Source of the DNA: Strigops habroptila | Taxonomy: Eukaryota; Chordata; Aves; Psittaciformes; Psittacidae | Assembly (NCBI RefSeq): GCF_004027225.2 | Contig: NC_044277.2 | Location: 35,186,812 to 35,250,811 of the forward strand | Direction of reading: 5' to 3' | Length of the DNA: 64,000 nt | In this document: one piece after another, positions 24,301 through 35,290 of the stretch | Layout of the letters: every line of letters begins with the position of its first letter | How positions within the stretch are numbered: the stretch's first letter is position 1 | The notes under the pieces: model-generated | What the model was told of the DNA's origin: nothing | What the model saw: the letters and a program-made list of their open reading frames with translations, nothing else | Database searches by the model: none | Made by a program: the position numbers and the translations under genes

Positions 24301-26489
24301 AATATATTAACTAACAATTCTCAGATACCCAGACAAGAATTAGAAGCTACTTCTCTACAAAAAGACACAAAGGAAAAAGGCAGTATGGCATGTATTATGA
24401 GTGCTACATAATTATTATATCTAGATACTTCCAAACAGAAAACCAAAGAATACATCAAAGAAAACATGAGAGGACATAGAGTCATCTTACTCACTGCAAC
24501 ATGTAGTAATTAAGCAAATATTAAGGTAGAGGCCCTAAGTAAAACCACAAGTCTACTTTTGCTTCTGAAGATAGTTTTATAGAAGGGAATTTTGATTAAA
24601 TTTTAGTGATATAGGAAAAAATACGTCATGTGATGTAACAATGAAAGTCTCCAAGAAGTTAAAATTGAATTAACTTACCAAAGTTTTAGTGTACGAAAAC
24701 ATCCTGCTTAGAAAATAGATTTATTTAATGAAGTGGGGTTTTTTGGTTTCTTCTCTGTTTTCATTTTCATCCCAGCTGTGGTTGCCATTTTGGGGAACAA
24801 GAAAGTCCCAGCCTCACGTTTCCCATGAGTTATCAGGAAGTACCAAAGATGAGGCAACAGCTTTCCCAGAAATAACATCTCAAAATCTACCACAAATTAA
24901 TGGAGGTGTTTTTAATTGTCTTAAAATAGGAAGTGGGGTGTAAAGTCTTTAAAAGAAGAGAATAAGCCTTGTGAGTGGGCAAGAGTAGAAGGCTGTAAGT
25001 AAGTTAAGCTACCCATTTCTAAGTGAAGTGGAGGGGTTAATACATTTTATAGATGAGAAGTCTTTTTTTATATATGCATAAATGAGAAACGTTGTTGCTT
25101 AATGCTCACTCATTATTAACACAGGCACTCTTTGCAGCCCAGCTGATAGTGAGAGTACAACTTTCAGAATTAAAATCAGATTTTTGTTTTCCTTCAGTTT
25201 TGTTGTTCTGCTTTCTCATCTTTACTGTCTTCTGTTCTGTGAATTCTTCTGCACTGTAATGCAGTACAGATGAAACCAGATTAAGGAGATTGATGAATTC
25301 TCTTCTGTAGGGTAAACTGGGACAGACCTGAAGTTACCCATCGTTTTTATAAACTTGCACATAGAAATAAGCATAGTGAAATACAGTGGGTGTGCAACAA
25401 GGGGATACCTGAAGTCACAAATTAAGGAGAGATACCTGTGTCACTAAGCCCTGGGGTCTGTAATGTGCTCTAACTCCATTCTAAAAGCATCCAGTTTGTA
25501 ATCAACTCCTGCAGAGCTCCAGCGGGAAGAAGAGAGTGAATGTCCCAGATGTGCTGACCAACTGGTACATGTATCTGGTCTTAGAGCATGTTTCAAACAT
25601 CAGTAGCTATCTGCATCTGAGGTAGTTTCTTTGCTGGTGAGAACTGCTGGAAGTTTATGATAAATCCCTTTGCACACGTGGTAGGAGATAGCTGCTCACA
25701 ACAGGCCTATTTGGGAAGTGTCTGGAGTCCTAGCAAGTGACTGAGGCACGATATTTAAAGTAGGGAACTAGTGAAGTGCTTTGAAAGTGTTGAGTTGGGA
25801 ATAATGCTCTTGGTAGGAGTAATGGCTTTAGTCAAATATACTTTGAGCTGTAGGTTATTATAAAACTAGCTGATACTCTCAGCACTGCTAACCCACATAC
25901 AAGAAGGTAAGCTCTCAGTCTCTTTTTCTCAAAATTCTCATTTTGCTTTTCTGGCTAGTTTTCAACATAGTCAGCATGTTTTTGTCTACATCAGGAACAT
26001 TCCCCTAGATTTCACAGTTCACCTTGAGCACTGGGCTGGTTGCTCCTGGGGTAAACAGGAGATAAACAAAACTTGACTATCAGAGGAGTGGATTCATGAG
26101 TCATAGACACAAATAGAAAGATAGGAAAGGGTTGGAAAGAGAGCAGATTATCATGAAACAATATAAGCTCTGGCATATTTTTTCTCATATCCTCTAATTT
26201 TGTGTCATCTTCCTTCACTGAAATCTTGACTCTTACTTCCAGTCTGTGTGCTACCAGCCGCAGTTACCTAGCTCTTGCATACTTACATGAGGACATCCAT
26301 TCTTTCTCTCATGTCTTTTTGATCTCTAGACCATGATTATTTTTTGTTCATCTAGCTTGGATTTTTCCCTGTTGTTTCACATATTTGTTGAAGTAAGGTA
26401 CCAACACACACTGTGCTTGCTGCAAGTTGCCTGTCGATCCTTTTGTCTTACCTGTAACACTCATGCTCTAAATCTTTTAAAAGGCTTTG
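21375..26489. other. Non-coding intergenic stretch
   Basis: No gene recognised in about 5 kb. The longest frames (21555-21893, 112 codons; 21676-22110, 144 codons) overlap each other in different registers and have no known content. T-rich low-complexity sequence occurs at 21541-21580. Confidence 0.5.
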
Positions 26490-26835
26490 CTTTTTCATAA
26501 CAATATGACACGGCTGACTCACAATCGATTTGTGATTCACTGTATGCTCTGAGCTTCTCTGAAGAGTGCTTCCAATAAATTTACTCCCTTATCTTGTGAT
26601 TGTAAGTGGGAATAAAGTATTATATATGCTGATTTCTAATCCTATTTATTTCACCAGCTTGTCAATATAATTTTGAACTGTAAGTTTCCCCTTCAACGTG
26701 CTTGCAACTCTTTCCAGCTTAGTGTTTCCCACAAGTTTAGTAAGTATAATCTTGCATGTAATTAATGAACAGACAAAGGACAGATGCCTGCATCACCTCA
26801 TTTTGATATGCTTTTACAGTTTGGTGGTGACCGGC
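26490..26835 (-). mobile_element. Ancient CR1/L3-like LINE fragment
   Basis: The plus strand reads as the reverse complement of an old amniote CR1-type ORF2. Recognisable blocks are CAATCGATTTGTGATTCACT, ACTCCCTTATCTTGTGATTG, CTTGTCAATATAATTTTGAA, GCTTGCAACTCTTTCCAGCT and GTAATTAATGAACAG, then GGACAGATGCCTGCATCACC and TTTGATATGCTTTTACAG. All are in the order expected for the family. Divergence is high and no frame is open. The element may extend further right, but I could not follow it. Confidence 0.72.
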
Positions 26836-29800
26836 TGCTCTGCATATGCCGTGGTTACAATCATGGCTTGTCACAGCAGTATCCGATCGGTGCGTTTTCT
26901 GCTAGCCTGACTGTAAGGTGTAATGAGAGAATACCAAAACTCACAAATGCTATCACAGCTACCACTTCTTCTCATGCATGTGCCCTGCTCTTACTGAGAG
27001 AAAAGAGGTTACTTTTTGGCATTGCCAACCATTCCTCATAGTAACAATGCATTTGAAGAATGTCCTTATATCCCCTTAATTGTGTCTTACTTTCTGCTTT
27101 GGTAACATTGGATTTTTTTTACCACATTGCTTTCTGTTTGGTAATTTGATTTAGGTTTGGGGTTTTTGGTTTTTTTTTTGCATGGTTCTTTTTGAGTTTT
27201 GGGGTCAATGTCATTGTTTAATCAAGTTGATTTTTCTGCGCTTCACTATTCCTTGGGTCAGGATGGTTTGGACACATGTAACCTCTGATTTTTTTTTCAG
27301 AATTATTTTTGATTTTTGCTTTGTTCCCATGAACTCTTATCTAGCAATGTGGTCAGTTTTATTAAAGTCCCTTGTCTTTCTTTATCTATCTTATTATTTC
27401 ATGAGCAGTTGTGCAACTTGTTTGCTACTTCTGTTCACTTAGCTAGATTTGCTCAGATTCAAATCTAGAACGCTTTCCCTGTAGGATGTCTTACATCTTC
27501 TACATCAACAGAATCTCTCTTAAACTTTCTACCTGTTAGCCATCTTTCTCCCACTGTACCCATTTACCAGGGGGTATCTGTTAATTTGAGTAGTGAACTT
27601 GGTGGTAATGAACGACCTTGGTATGATTTAATTTGAAATCCTCCCCTTAAAATTATATCCCCTGAACCCGCCTTATGTAGTGCTCTATAGTAAAGTCAAA
27701 CCATAGTGGAATCTTTCCTCTGCTTTCTCTTCACCCCCATTTTGTTGTGGTTATTTGAGCAGATCTCCTGATGAGTTCTGGACCTCAGAGCAGACACTCA
27801 TGTTCCCAATGTTCAAATCACGGTTCCCCATCATTCTTCAGCATTCAACGTTCTATGTCAGTATGTCTCGTGAAATACCCTACCATGCCATGCCAATAAA
27901 ACCTTGGTGCGTACACAAAGCTTGTCCTGCTTATTTGCTCAGGCGTGTGCAATCATGTAGGATGTTCAGCAGCTGGGGCTTCTGTTTTTCTTTATTTTGA
28001 TTAGTCAGATAAAAGGCAGCAGAGTAACAAAGTACTTGTGCCTTGTAGCACTGTCTCATCCATGTAGCATGGCAGTTCCTGCGTTCACTCGGTTAGCTTC
28101 TGCTGACACCTACTGCCAGAGCTGAATGCAGCAAAGGAATACAGGAGAAGGTTTTGGCACTGTCCCACACGATTCATGGTATGCAGCTTTGGATTCGGGC
28201 TACTAGTATTGTACTTAAAGAGATAATACCAGACATAGCTTTATGGAAATAAGAGAAATACAGATCGGAAATGGCAGTCTCCAGGAGCAATTTGGGGGGG
28301 TTTGTTGCTATTTTTCTTCTAAAATTAGTGAAGGACAAAAGTCAATTGAAAGTCACTTTATGCATTTTCCATGGTAGAAGCTATGAGTTTATGGCCAGAA
28401 GCAAATACTTCTTAAAGGCAAAAAAGATATACCTTTTTGGGGTTTGTTTTTTTTTTGTTTGTTTGTTTTTTGTTTTTTGTGGTTTTTTTTTAATAGATGA
28501 TATATCTTCATTGTTCCTGTGAATGGTTTTACATCAGATTCAGGAAAAAGCTTCCTCTCAAAGTAATTCCTGCCCAGTAGTAGGGACCTATTTCTTTGGT
28601 TTTGCAAACAAACCTGCTTTTGATTTATTCCAATACTTAGAAATCACATCTAGGACAAGGAAATGTGGTAGAAGACCCCACTTACTGGAAGGTTGTTAGG
28701 TTTAGTGAACTGCAATGAATTCATGCACACAAGAGGTGTAGTTTAAACCTTTACAGGTGTTTAAGGGACTAAGAACCTTCTAAGCTATCAGAAACTAATG
28801 TAACATCTGGCTACTGGTGGTAAGGGTGTTGGTGCATATTGGAAGCTGGGATGTTTTGCGTAGTTGCCAAAGGACAGGGCAACAAACCAGTCTGAAGGGT
28901 TCATCTAGTTTATGTTTGAACTGTAATAACAGCTAGGTTAAAACCCTCAGGAGAAAATCTAAGAACAGAGTGGCTTTATTTGGATTTTTCAGCCCATGGA
29001 TCCACTCCCACCATTTCATATTTGTGTACCAGGCTCTCTCCTATGTCTTCAATTCTGAAAAATACAGGCTCTCAACTTGTCAAATACTTCCAACTTTAAG
29101 CATAATCACAAAGAAGACATCACCGCTATGTGTTCTCTGTAAGAAGCATTCATTGTCTTTGTCACCCATTTACATCCTTGGGAGTTCTCAGGTACTGGAA
29201 ATGGCTGTTCATTCTTCTCTACTAAACTGGCTATTTGCAGAAAGAACTCCACTAAGGACAAGACAGTAAATTGGGACAATTAAATACACGTGAGTGTCAT
29301 ATAGATTTAAGCGAACCTTTAACAGCTGCTGAGATCAGTGACTGTGCATATGCTGTGAACTTACAAATCAGTATGGCAGTGAGTGTGTTAGTTGCTCAAC
29401 CTATTTTATTTTGAGGCATTTATCTTTTAGTGTAATGGGATTGTACCGCTCCTTCAATTTGTATTTGACAGAGCACTACAGAAAGCAGATAAATACTCAG
29501 AGTAATTGCCATTGAGACTTCCATGTAATCAGGTTACACATCTAAGCTAATAACGCTTACATTCTCCTCTTTTTTAATGGTCTGCTGCCCTAAAGATTGA
29601 TTTTCTATTGACAGTTGCTGGACACAGACAGTCCTGATGGATCCATTTTGTTTGCCAGCTGTGCTGGTAAATATATACAGAGATACTCAGAATAAGAAAC
29701 GGGGGACCCTAATTTTTCAGAGGAGTTTGCATGTGAAATTGATTTCATTTGCTTGCAGGATAGAGCCTCAGAACCAGATTGTGAGCCAAGAAATAAAAGG

Positions 29801-30704
29801 AATGCATAGGTAAAAAGCCCCAACAATGTACCCACTGAGCAGCTTGTCTTGGATGCTGAGATTGTCCCTGCATAGGAGTCAGCTGTAGAGCTTACCGGAG
29901 AAGGCTGTACCTGAACAAACATTGGGAACATCGACTTTGCAGCAGGAAAGCCTTTGAGCACACTATTTGGATAGCTGTAATTAGTATTAGAACCTCTGCC
30001 CAGTATTTCCCTTTTCATGTTGTTTTCCTAACTTGCTTATGTTTTGCTAACACACATACCACATTCTGAGCAGCCCAAATTTGGTCTTGTGTGTAAGAAT
30101 GACATCAGTGTTCACCAAGTGCATGTATTAGTGTTGTGAAATGCAGAACCTGTTGCAACAGCAGCAGTTCAAGCTCTGACTCTGTGAAAGCACTGAAGGA
30201 AAACAGTTTTTCATTCTGGAGTTCATTGGGAGGCAGTCGAAAGAGGCAGATGGAAGTTACTCAGTTGGATGTATCCGGGACAAGAGATACCAGTCCAGGT
30301 CCTCAAAATAAGCCAGATGCTGTTTTCTAACCACTGACTAACTATTAATTAACCCAAAGGTTTATAAAAGCTGAACTGAAGTTGCTCAGTGGTGATTCCT
30401 GTCCTTCCAGAATACTGTCCTGAGCTGCACACCACCTCTGAGGACAAGGACGCAAGGAGGCCTGTGACCAACACCCCTTTGGCGTACCACAGTAAGCGTG
30501 GTGGTTAGAGCTCAGGCTTTAACAGCACCCACTCAAGTGCAGGGCAGCAAAACACATGCAGTTCAGCAGCAGTTTGGAAGTGAGTGCAGAATTGGTTCAA
30601 CAAGAGCGATAAACACAAGAGTCCACACTCCATGGGACTCACAGCTGCTCTGTGCAGTGAAGCACATACTGTTGTTGACTCCTTATAGATAGGTGGTACT
30701 ACTA
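26836..30704. other. Non-coding intergenic stretch
   Basis: No gene recognised. T-rich low-complexity tracts occur around 27110-27185 and 28437-28495. The 137-codon minus-strand frame at 29605-30018 has no domain I recognise. Confidence 0.5.
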
Positions 30705-30732
30705 ATAGTACTTATGATATCATAAGTACTAT
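30705..30732. repeat. 28-bp perfect palindrome
   Basis: The left arm ATAGTACTTATGAT (30705-30718) is followed at once by its exact reverse complement ATCATAAGTACTAT (30719-30732), with no spacer. It lies in ordinary intergenic sequence. Confidence 0.95.
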
Positions 30733-33700
30733 CCAGTTGGGGCCTACCCATACTTTTTAGACACTAGAGTGTCACATCTAAATAGAAAAATGTTGCACTC
30801 GTTGTGGATTGTGATGATATTGCCGTCCTCTTTCAAGCTCACACTTGTGTTTTCTCTCTCCTCTTTCTGGAGTGTAAGGCTGAAATGTAGAGTGCTGTTA
30901 GGGCCGGGCCATGCAAAACTGCTGGTGTTGCAGGCCAGGCAGGATCAGCTCTGCCAGGGATTCAATGAAGATAACAGCAGCCTTTTAGCTATCCATAATG
31001 GAGAAGGGATATCTATGGATAGTATGGAGAGCGTGCCGAGTTGTAGCTGAAGGCTAGTAATAACTTCCACTTTTTAACAAAATACAGCATCTTCTAGTTT
31101 ATCGTGATCTGCTCTTTGGCATACTGCACAAGCCTTTTGTTTCTGTTTAGCTGGAAACTTCTGTCATTGCTCTTCCGAAGAAACAAGTCCCTCTGAGAAA
31201 TAATTGCTTTTACCTGGGAATGACCCATTTCCTGAGGGTGAGTGGCAAAAAGAAAGAGGGAATAGCACTGGGTAAAGGTCAAGCTTCAAATTTTAGATCT
31301 TGCATCCTGGGCCTGAAATGAATGCCTGGTGTTTTGCCTGTCAGTGCTTGGTTCTCATCAACGAAGTAGCACGGGTTCAGATACATCCTGTTGCTGACAA
31401 TTAATCCCCCTTCTGACCCATTATAAATAGATTTAGCTTTGTAATCAGTGTGGTCTTCAAGTATGTGGTAGATTTGAAAGTAATCCTGACTATGATGTTG
31501 CTGTTCACATTGCCTGTGAACATAGGGTGGTTATTACCATGATCCTTGCTGCACTTCTGCACGGTATCTACTAACAAGGCAGACAATGGATCTTCTGAAT
31601 TTTCCTTTAAGACTGCTTCAAGGTTTTGTACTTGCATGACCTGTATTCAGTGATATAACACAGAACTTTCTTATCCTGTTTGCCAGATACAGTGTATACA
31701 GCTTGTAAATAAGAATGCATTTGATTTGCATAAATTATTAACTTGCCAGAGAATTGTGATTTTTATCAAAGATTCTGTAATGAAATTTTATTGTTGCAGA
31801 AATTGCTTGGGCAATCAATCATGGTGATAAGTCTGCATATAGCTGGAATACTTACAAATGTCATTCACCAAGAACATTCATGTTAATTAGGGTCGCGTCA
31901 CCATAAAAGATAAATTCCTCTATTGAATATAATTTACCAGTGAAATTAATATAGGAAACGGGAAAGAGAAACACTTTTGACTTTACAGTCATAGTTTATC
32001 AAGTGCTTTCATAAAAACATCCGGCTAGAGAAATAAACAAAACACCAAAATTTCTGTCGGCCTTGACAGTAAAAGCTACTTATTTCACCAGGGTGCTGAC
32101 TATTATTTAATACAAAGCGCTATTAAACAATGACAGAAGTGTTTATTTCCCATATGCTGACAAATGGATTGCTCCAGAGGCCCGTGATGTTACAGAAAAA
32201 CTCTTCGATGTTCCTTACAAAAGCAAGCTGGGTTAGCACAGGATTGTTCACCGCACGATGTCCTGAATGGTGCCCACTCTCAATAGCGGCCACTCAGTTT
32301 CACAGAGGACACAGGCTTCCCTATTTGCATTTTCACTGCGTTCCCACTACTTATGAAGGGAAGACTAAGGAATGAATGGGCACAGACTGCTGATTTATCC
32401 CCAAGTACAAGGCACATTGGCAGGATTATGGAGCTGGTGATGCTGCTACTTTACTGTCATACACATAAAAAGAATTAGTATCAGGCAAGAGTGAAAATCT
32501 GTCTCATCATTTTCACCTTTTCCTCTTCAAAGCTGATTTTGAAAGATCAGATAAAAGATTATGATATGGAATGCATACATTTACACACACATATATATTG
32601 TCTCTGCTTGATAGATTACTGTAATCAAGAGGGAATGAGCATGCACAGCTCTGCTGCCGTCGCTGGAAGGTGGCAGTGCTCAGTCTGTCACAGGCCTGGA
32701 GTCATTTCTTTCCTTAAGCCTGTGATAATGCACAAACCAGAGGTTTTCTGTATATATGACTCATCCGAACATTTGTAATTTGTTAGCTGCACAGATTACT
32801 TTTCATGGGTTAATGAAAATGAAACATGCTCTTGGTACTGGAAAGTACAAGCACAGTACGTTCTCTATGGTTTTTACTCTAATTTTAGATCATTTGGGTG
32901 ACTATAGAACAGGTAAGGCCTTAGGATGTAAATGCCAGGTGTTTGTTTGGTGGAACCAGGATGACAGAGGAGGGAGGAAGGTCATTTCTACCCTTGTATG
33001 TGTAGGGCTGGGTCACTCTGGAACTTGGCAATACCCAGTACGGGGCTACCTTGTCCTCCAGAAGTTCAGGTTTTGTTTTCTGTTATTAAAAGATAAATCT
33101 CTACCTGGAATGGCTTCCAGAAAACTTCACCTGCGCGCTGACAGTAACCCTCCTTGAGCTCTCTGCATGAATATGCTGGCAGCTCACTGTAATTAGGTTG
33201 GAAGTTGTGAACATTATTCCCTTTCATTTTTATGAAGTATCATTTCAGAGGGCCACTGGAGATAACGTAAGCACCAGCTCCATTCCCTCATTATCTCCTC
33301 ATGTAGCACCAGCAGGAGGGAGCACTCACATTAACAACCTGCTCTTGCGTCTCCTTGTGCCTCGTTCCAGCACAATCAGCAGCCAGCAGCTGGGGAACAC
33401 CTCCATTTAGATAGATCACCTCCTGGAGAAGTAGCCTGGTGTAGCTGCTTGAGAAGTGAAACCTTGCCGAGGGGACATCAAGCTCCAGAAAGCCTGGGCA
33501 GTTCCAAAAGCACGCACCGTGCTGCCGCCGACAGCAGCCCAGGTTGGCCCTGTGGTGACTCGCATGGGCAGATGTTTGCGGCCAGAGCCCACACTGGCTA
33601 CATCTGCAGGGGATTGCTGCCCAGGAGGAGGTGCTGGTTGAGCTGTTGCGTGAAAGCCCCCATGCCCAGGCAGACCCTCCTGGCTCACCCCCAGGCACTT

Positions 33701-34018
33701 GAACCACGCTGCCTGGCAGGTGAGGCAGGAGGTGGGGTGCAGGCTGGAGCCCCGCTACCCGCTGTGCCCCTTTCTGCCAGCCCCTTGTCGGCAGCGACCC
33801 GCTGGAGCCCGGCCAGGCACCGCTGTGAGGAGATGGGGCCAAAGCCCAGGGACACTGCCCTGCGGCAGCACCGCACCTGGGGGACAAGGCATCAGGTGGT
33901 GTGAGCTGCCTCCCTCCCTGCCTGCCTGCCCAGGAGGACGGGGGCATGGGAGGGAGGCCTGCTTCAGTGCTCATGCAGGGGGTGAGTGGGTGAGGGTGAC
34001 ATCAGAGGGGTATATATA
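30733..34018. other. Non-coding intergenic stretch, G+C-rich at its right end
   Basis: No gene recognised. 33290-33990 is G+C-rich and lacks stops on several frames (up to 227 codons on the minus strand and 151 on the plus). None of the translations resembles a known family, and they compete with each other. The primate gene C8orf44, which lies next to VCPIP1 in human, is not recognisable here. Confidence 0.5.
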
Positions 34019-34700
34019 GACTCATAGAATCAAGTAGGTTGGAAAAGACATAAGATCATCAAGTCCAACCTTTACCCCATGGCTGCCAAGACCACCACTA
34101 AGCTGTATCACTGGGGGCCTCATGATTCCACCGCTTCCCAGGGCAGCCTGTTCCAGTACCTGATCACCCTCTTGGTGAAAAGTTTTTCCTAATACCCAAT
34201 CTAAACCTCCCCTGGTGCAGCCTGAGACTGTTACCTCTTGTCCTGTTGCTTGTTACTTGGGAAGAGACCAACACTTACCTCTCTCCATCCTCCTTTCAAT
34301 TAGTTGTAGAGAGCGACAAGGTCCCCCCTGAGCCTTCTCTTCTCCAGACTAAACAACCCCAGGTTCCTGAGCCTTTCCTCATCACACTTGTGCTCCAGAC
34401 CCTGCACCAGCTTCATTGCCCTTCTCTGGACCTGCTCCAGCACCTCAATGTCTCTCTTGCAGTGAGGGGTCCAGAATTGAACACGATATTCGAGGTGCAG
34501 CCTCACCAGCGCAGAGTACCGGGGGATGATCACCGCCCTGGCCCTCCTGGCCACACTATTGCTGATACAGGCCAGGATGCTGCTGGCCTTCCTGGCTGCC
34601 TGGGCACAAGCTGGCTCATGTGCAGCAGCCGTCACTCAGCGCCCCCAGGTCCTTCACCCCGGACAGCTTTCCAGCCGCTCTCCCCCAGCCCTACACACAC
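34019..34700 (-). mobile_element. CR1 LINE, about 0.7 kb, abutting the VCPIP1 promoter
   Basis: Reversed CR1 of a different subfamily from the copies at 4.4 and 21.1 kb. It starts with the tail CTCATAGAATCAAGTAGG and continues through the 3' UTR and ORF2 C-terminus. The minus-strand frame at 34300-34635 reads [20 protein letters not shown], then [18 protein letters not shown] and [20 protein letters not shown], typical CR1 text, with stops further downstream. Its truncated 5' side points at the VCPIP1 CpG island, and the match ends near 34700, about 0.6 kb before the VCPIP1 start codon. Confidence 0.9.
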
Positions 34701-34831
34701 GTGGGGGTGTCGCCTTAAACACAGCGCCCTGCCCTGCCCCCACGCCCCGCCACAGGAAGCGCAACAAGCGCCCGCAGCGCCCTAAGTGTGTCCCTCCCGG
34801 CTCCCCTCCTGCGCGGCCCACCCGGCACAGG

Positions 34832-34844
34832 ACTACACTTCCCA
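34832..34844 (+). promoter_or_regulatory. ZNF143/Staf-like site 1
   Basis: ACTACACTTCCCA fits the promoter motif ACTAYRnnnCCCR fully. That motif is bound by ZNF143, often with other factors, near start sites of vertebrate CpG-island genes. Binding is inferred. Confidence 0.55.
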
Positions 34845-34977
34845 GGAGCCCGGGGGGCACCGCCGCCGGCCCGGCCCAGCCTGGCCCCGCCCTCCGCCTG
34901 CCGCCTGGCATCACAGTCCATGTAGTCTTGGCGCGGTGCCGCTCCCTGCCCAAGGCTGGGCTTCGCTGGCGGAGAAG

Positions 34978-34990
34978 ACTACCATTCCCG
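34978..34990 (+). promoter_or_regulatory. ZNF143/Staf-like site 2
   Basis: ACTACCATTCCCG matches the same motif with one mismatch (C for the purine at position 6). It has the same orientation as site 1, 146 bases downstream. Confidence 0.45.
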
Positions 34991-35163
34991 AGAGCCCCCG
35001 CGGCGCCGCGCCTGCGCTCCTGGCGTGGAAGTGAGAGAGGCCGTTGCGTTGCGGGCAACGGCTGAGGCAGCGGAGAGGCAGTAGCCGGCGGTGCCGGCAG
35101 CTTCCGTGTTTGCCGGGAAGGGGGGGAGAGGCGCGGCGGCGGCGGGAGGAGGGCGCTCGGTGG

Positions 35164-35244
35164 ATGGGCGGTTGGCGGCCGGCAGCGGCGGCGGCACCAG
35201 TGAGGAGGCGGTCGTTAGCCGGGGCGCAGGGGATGAGCCTGTGA
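35164..35244 (+). promoter_or_regulatory. Upstream open reading frame in VCPIP1 leader
   Basis: An ATG at 35164 opens a 26-codon frame ending with TGA at 35242-35244. A second ATG in the same frame (35233) would give only three codons. The stop lies 46 bases before the VCPIP1 ATG, so reinitiation is possible. The peptide is Ala/Arg-rich and looks like translated G+C-rich leader rather than a conserved product. Whether it is in the mRNA depends on the true transcription start. Confidence 0.45.
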
Positions 35245-35290
35245 GGGCGGAGGAGCGCGGGTGGGGGTGAAGCCCGGCCAGAGCAGAGCG

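Larger units (their letters stand above)
34701..35290 (+). promoter_or_regulatory. VCPIP1 CpG-island promoter and 5' UTR
   Basis: G+C- and CpG-rich sequence runs from the CR1 edge into the first exon of VCPIP1. There is no TATA box at a sensible distance, as expected for a housekeeping CpG-island promoter. The start site cannot be fixed from sequence. About 34990-35060 is plausible, giving a 5' UTR of roughly 230-300 bases. Inside are two ZNF143-like motifs, an inverted repeat (GCCGTTGC at 35040-35047 with GCAACGGC at 35055-35062) and a short upstream open frame. Confidence 0.75.

Noticed and set aside
33291..33974. Possible avian counterpart of C8orf44 next to VCPIP1
   Set aside because: No similarity to the human protein as I know it, which is largely a primate-specific product. 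The frame competes with others.
35261..35290. Start of VCPIP1 ten codons upstream
   Set aside because: The upstream in-frame codon is GTG. The ATG at 35291 gives the family's normal MSQP start.
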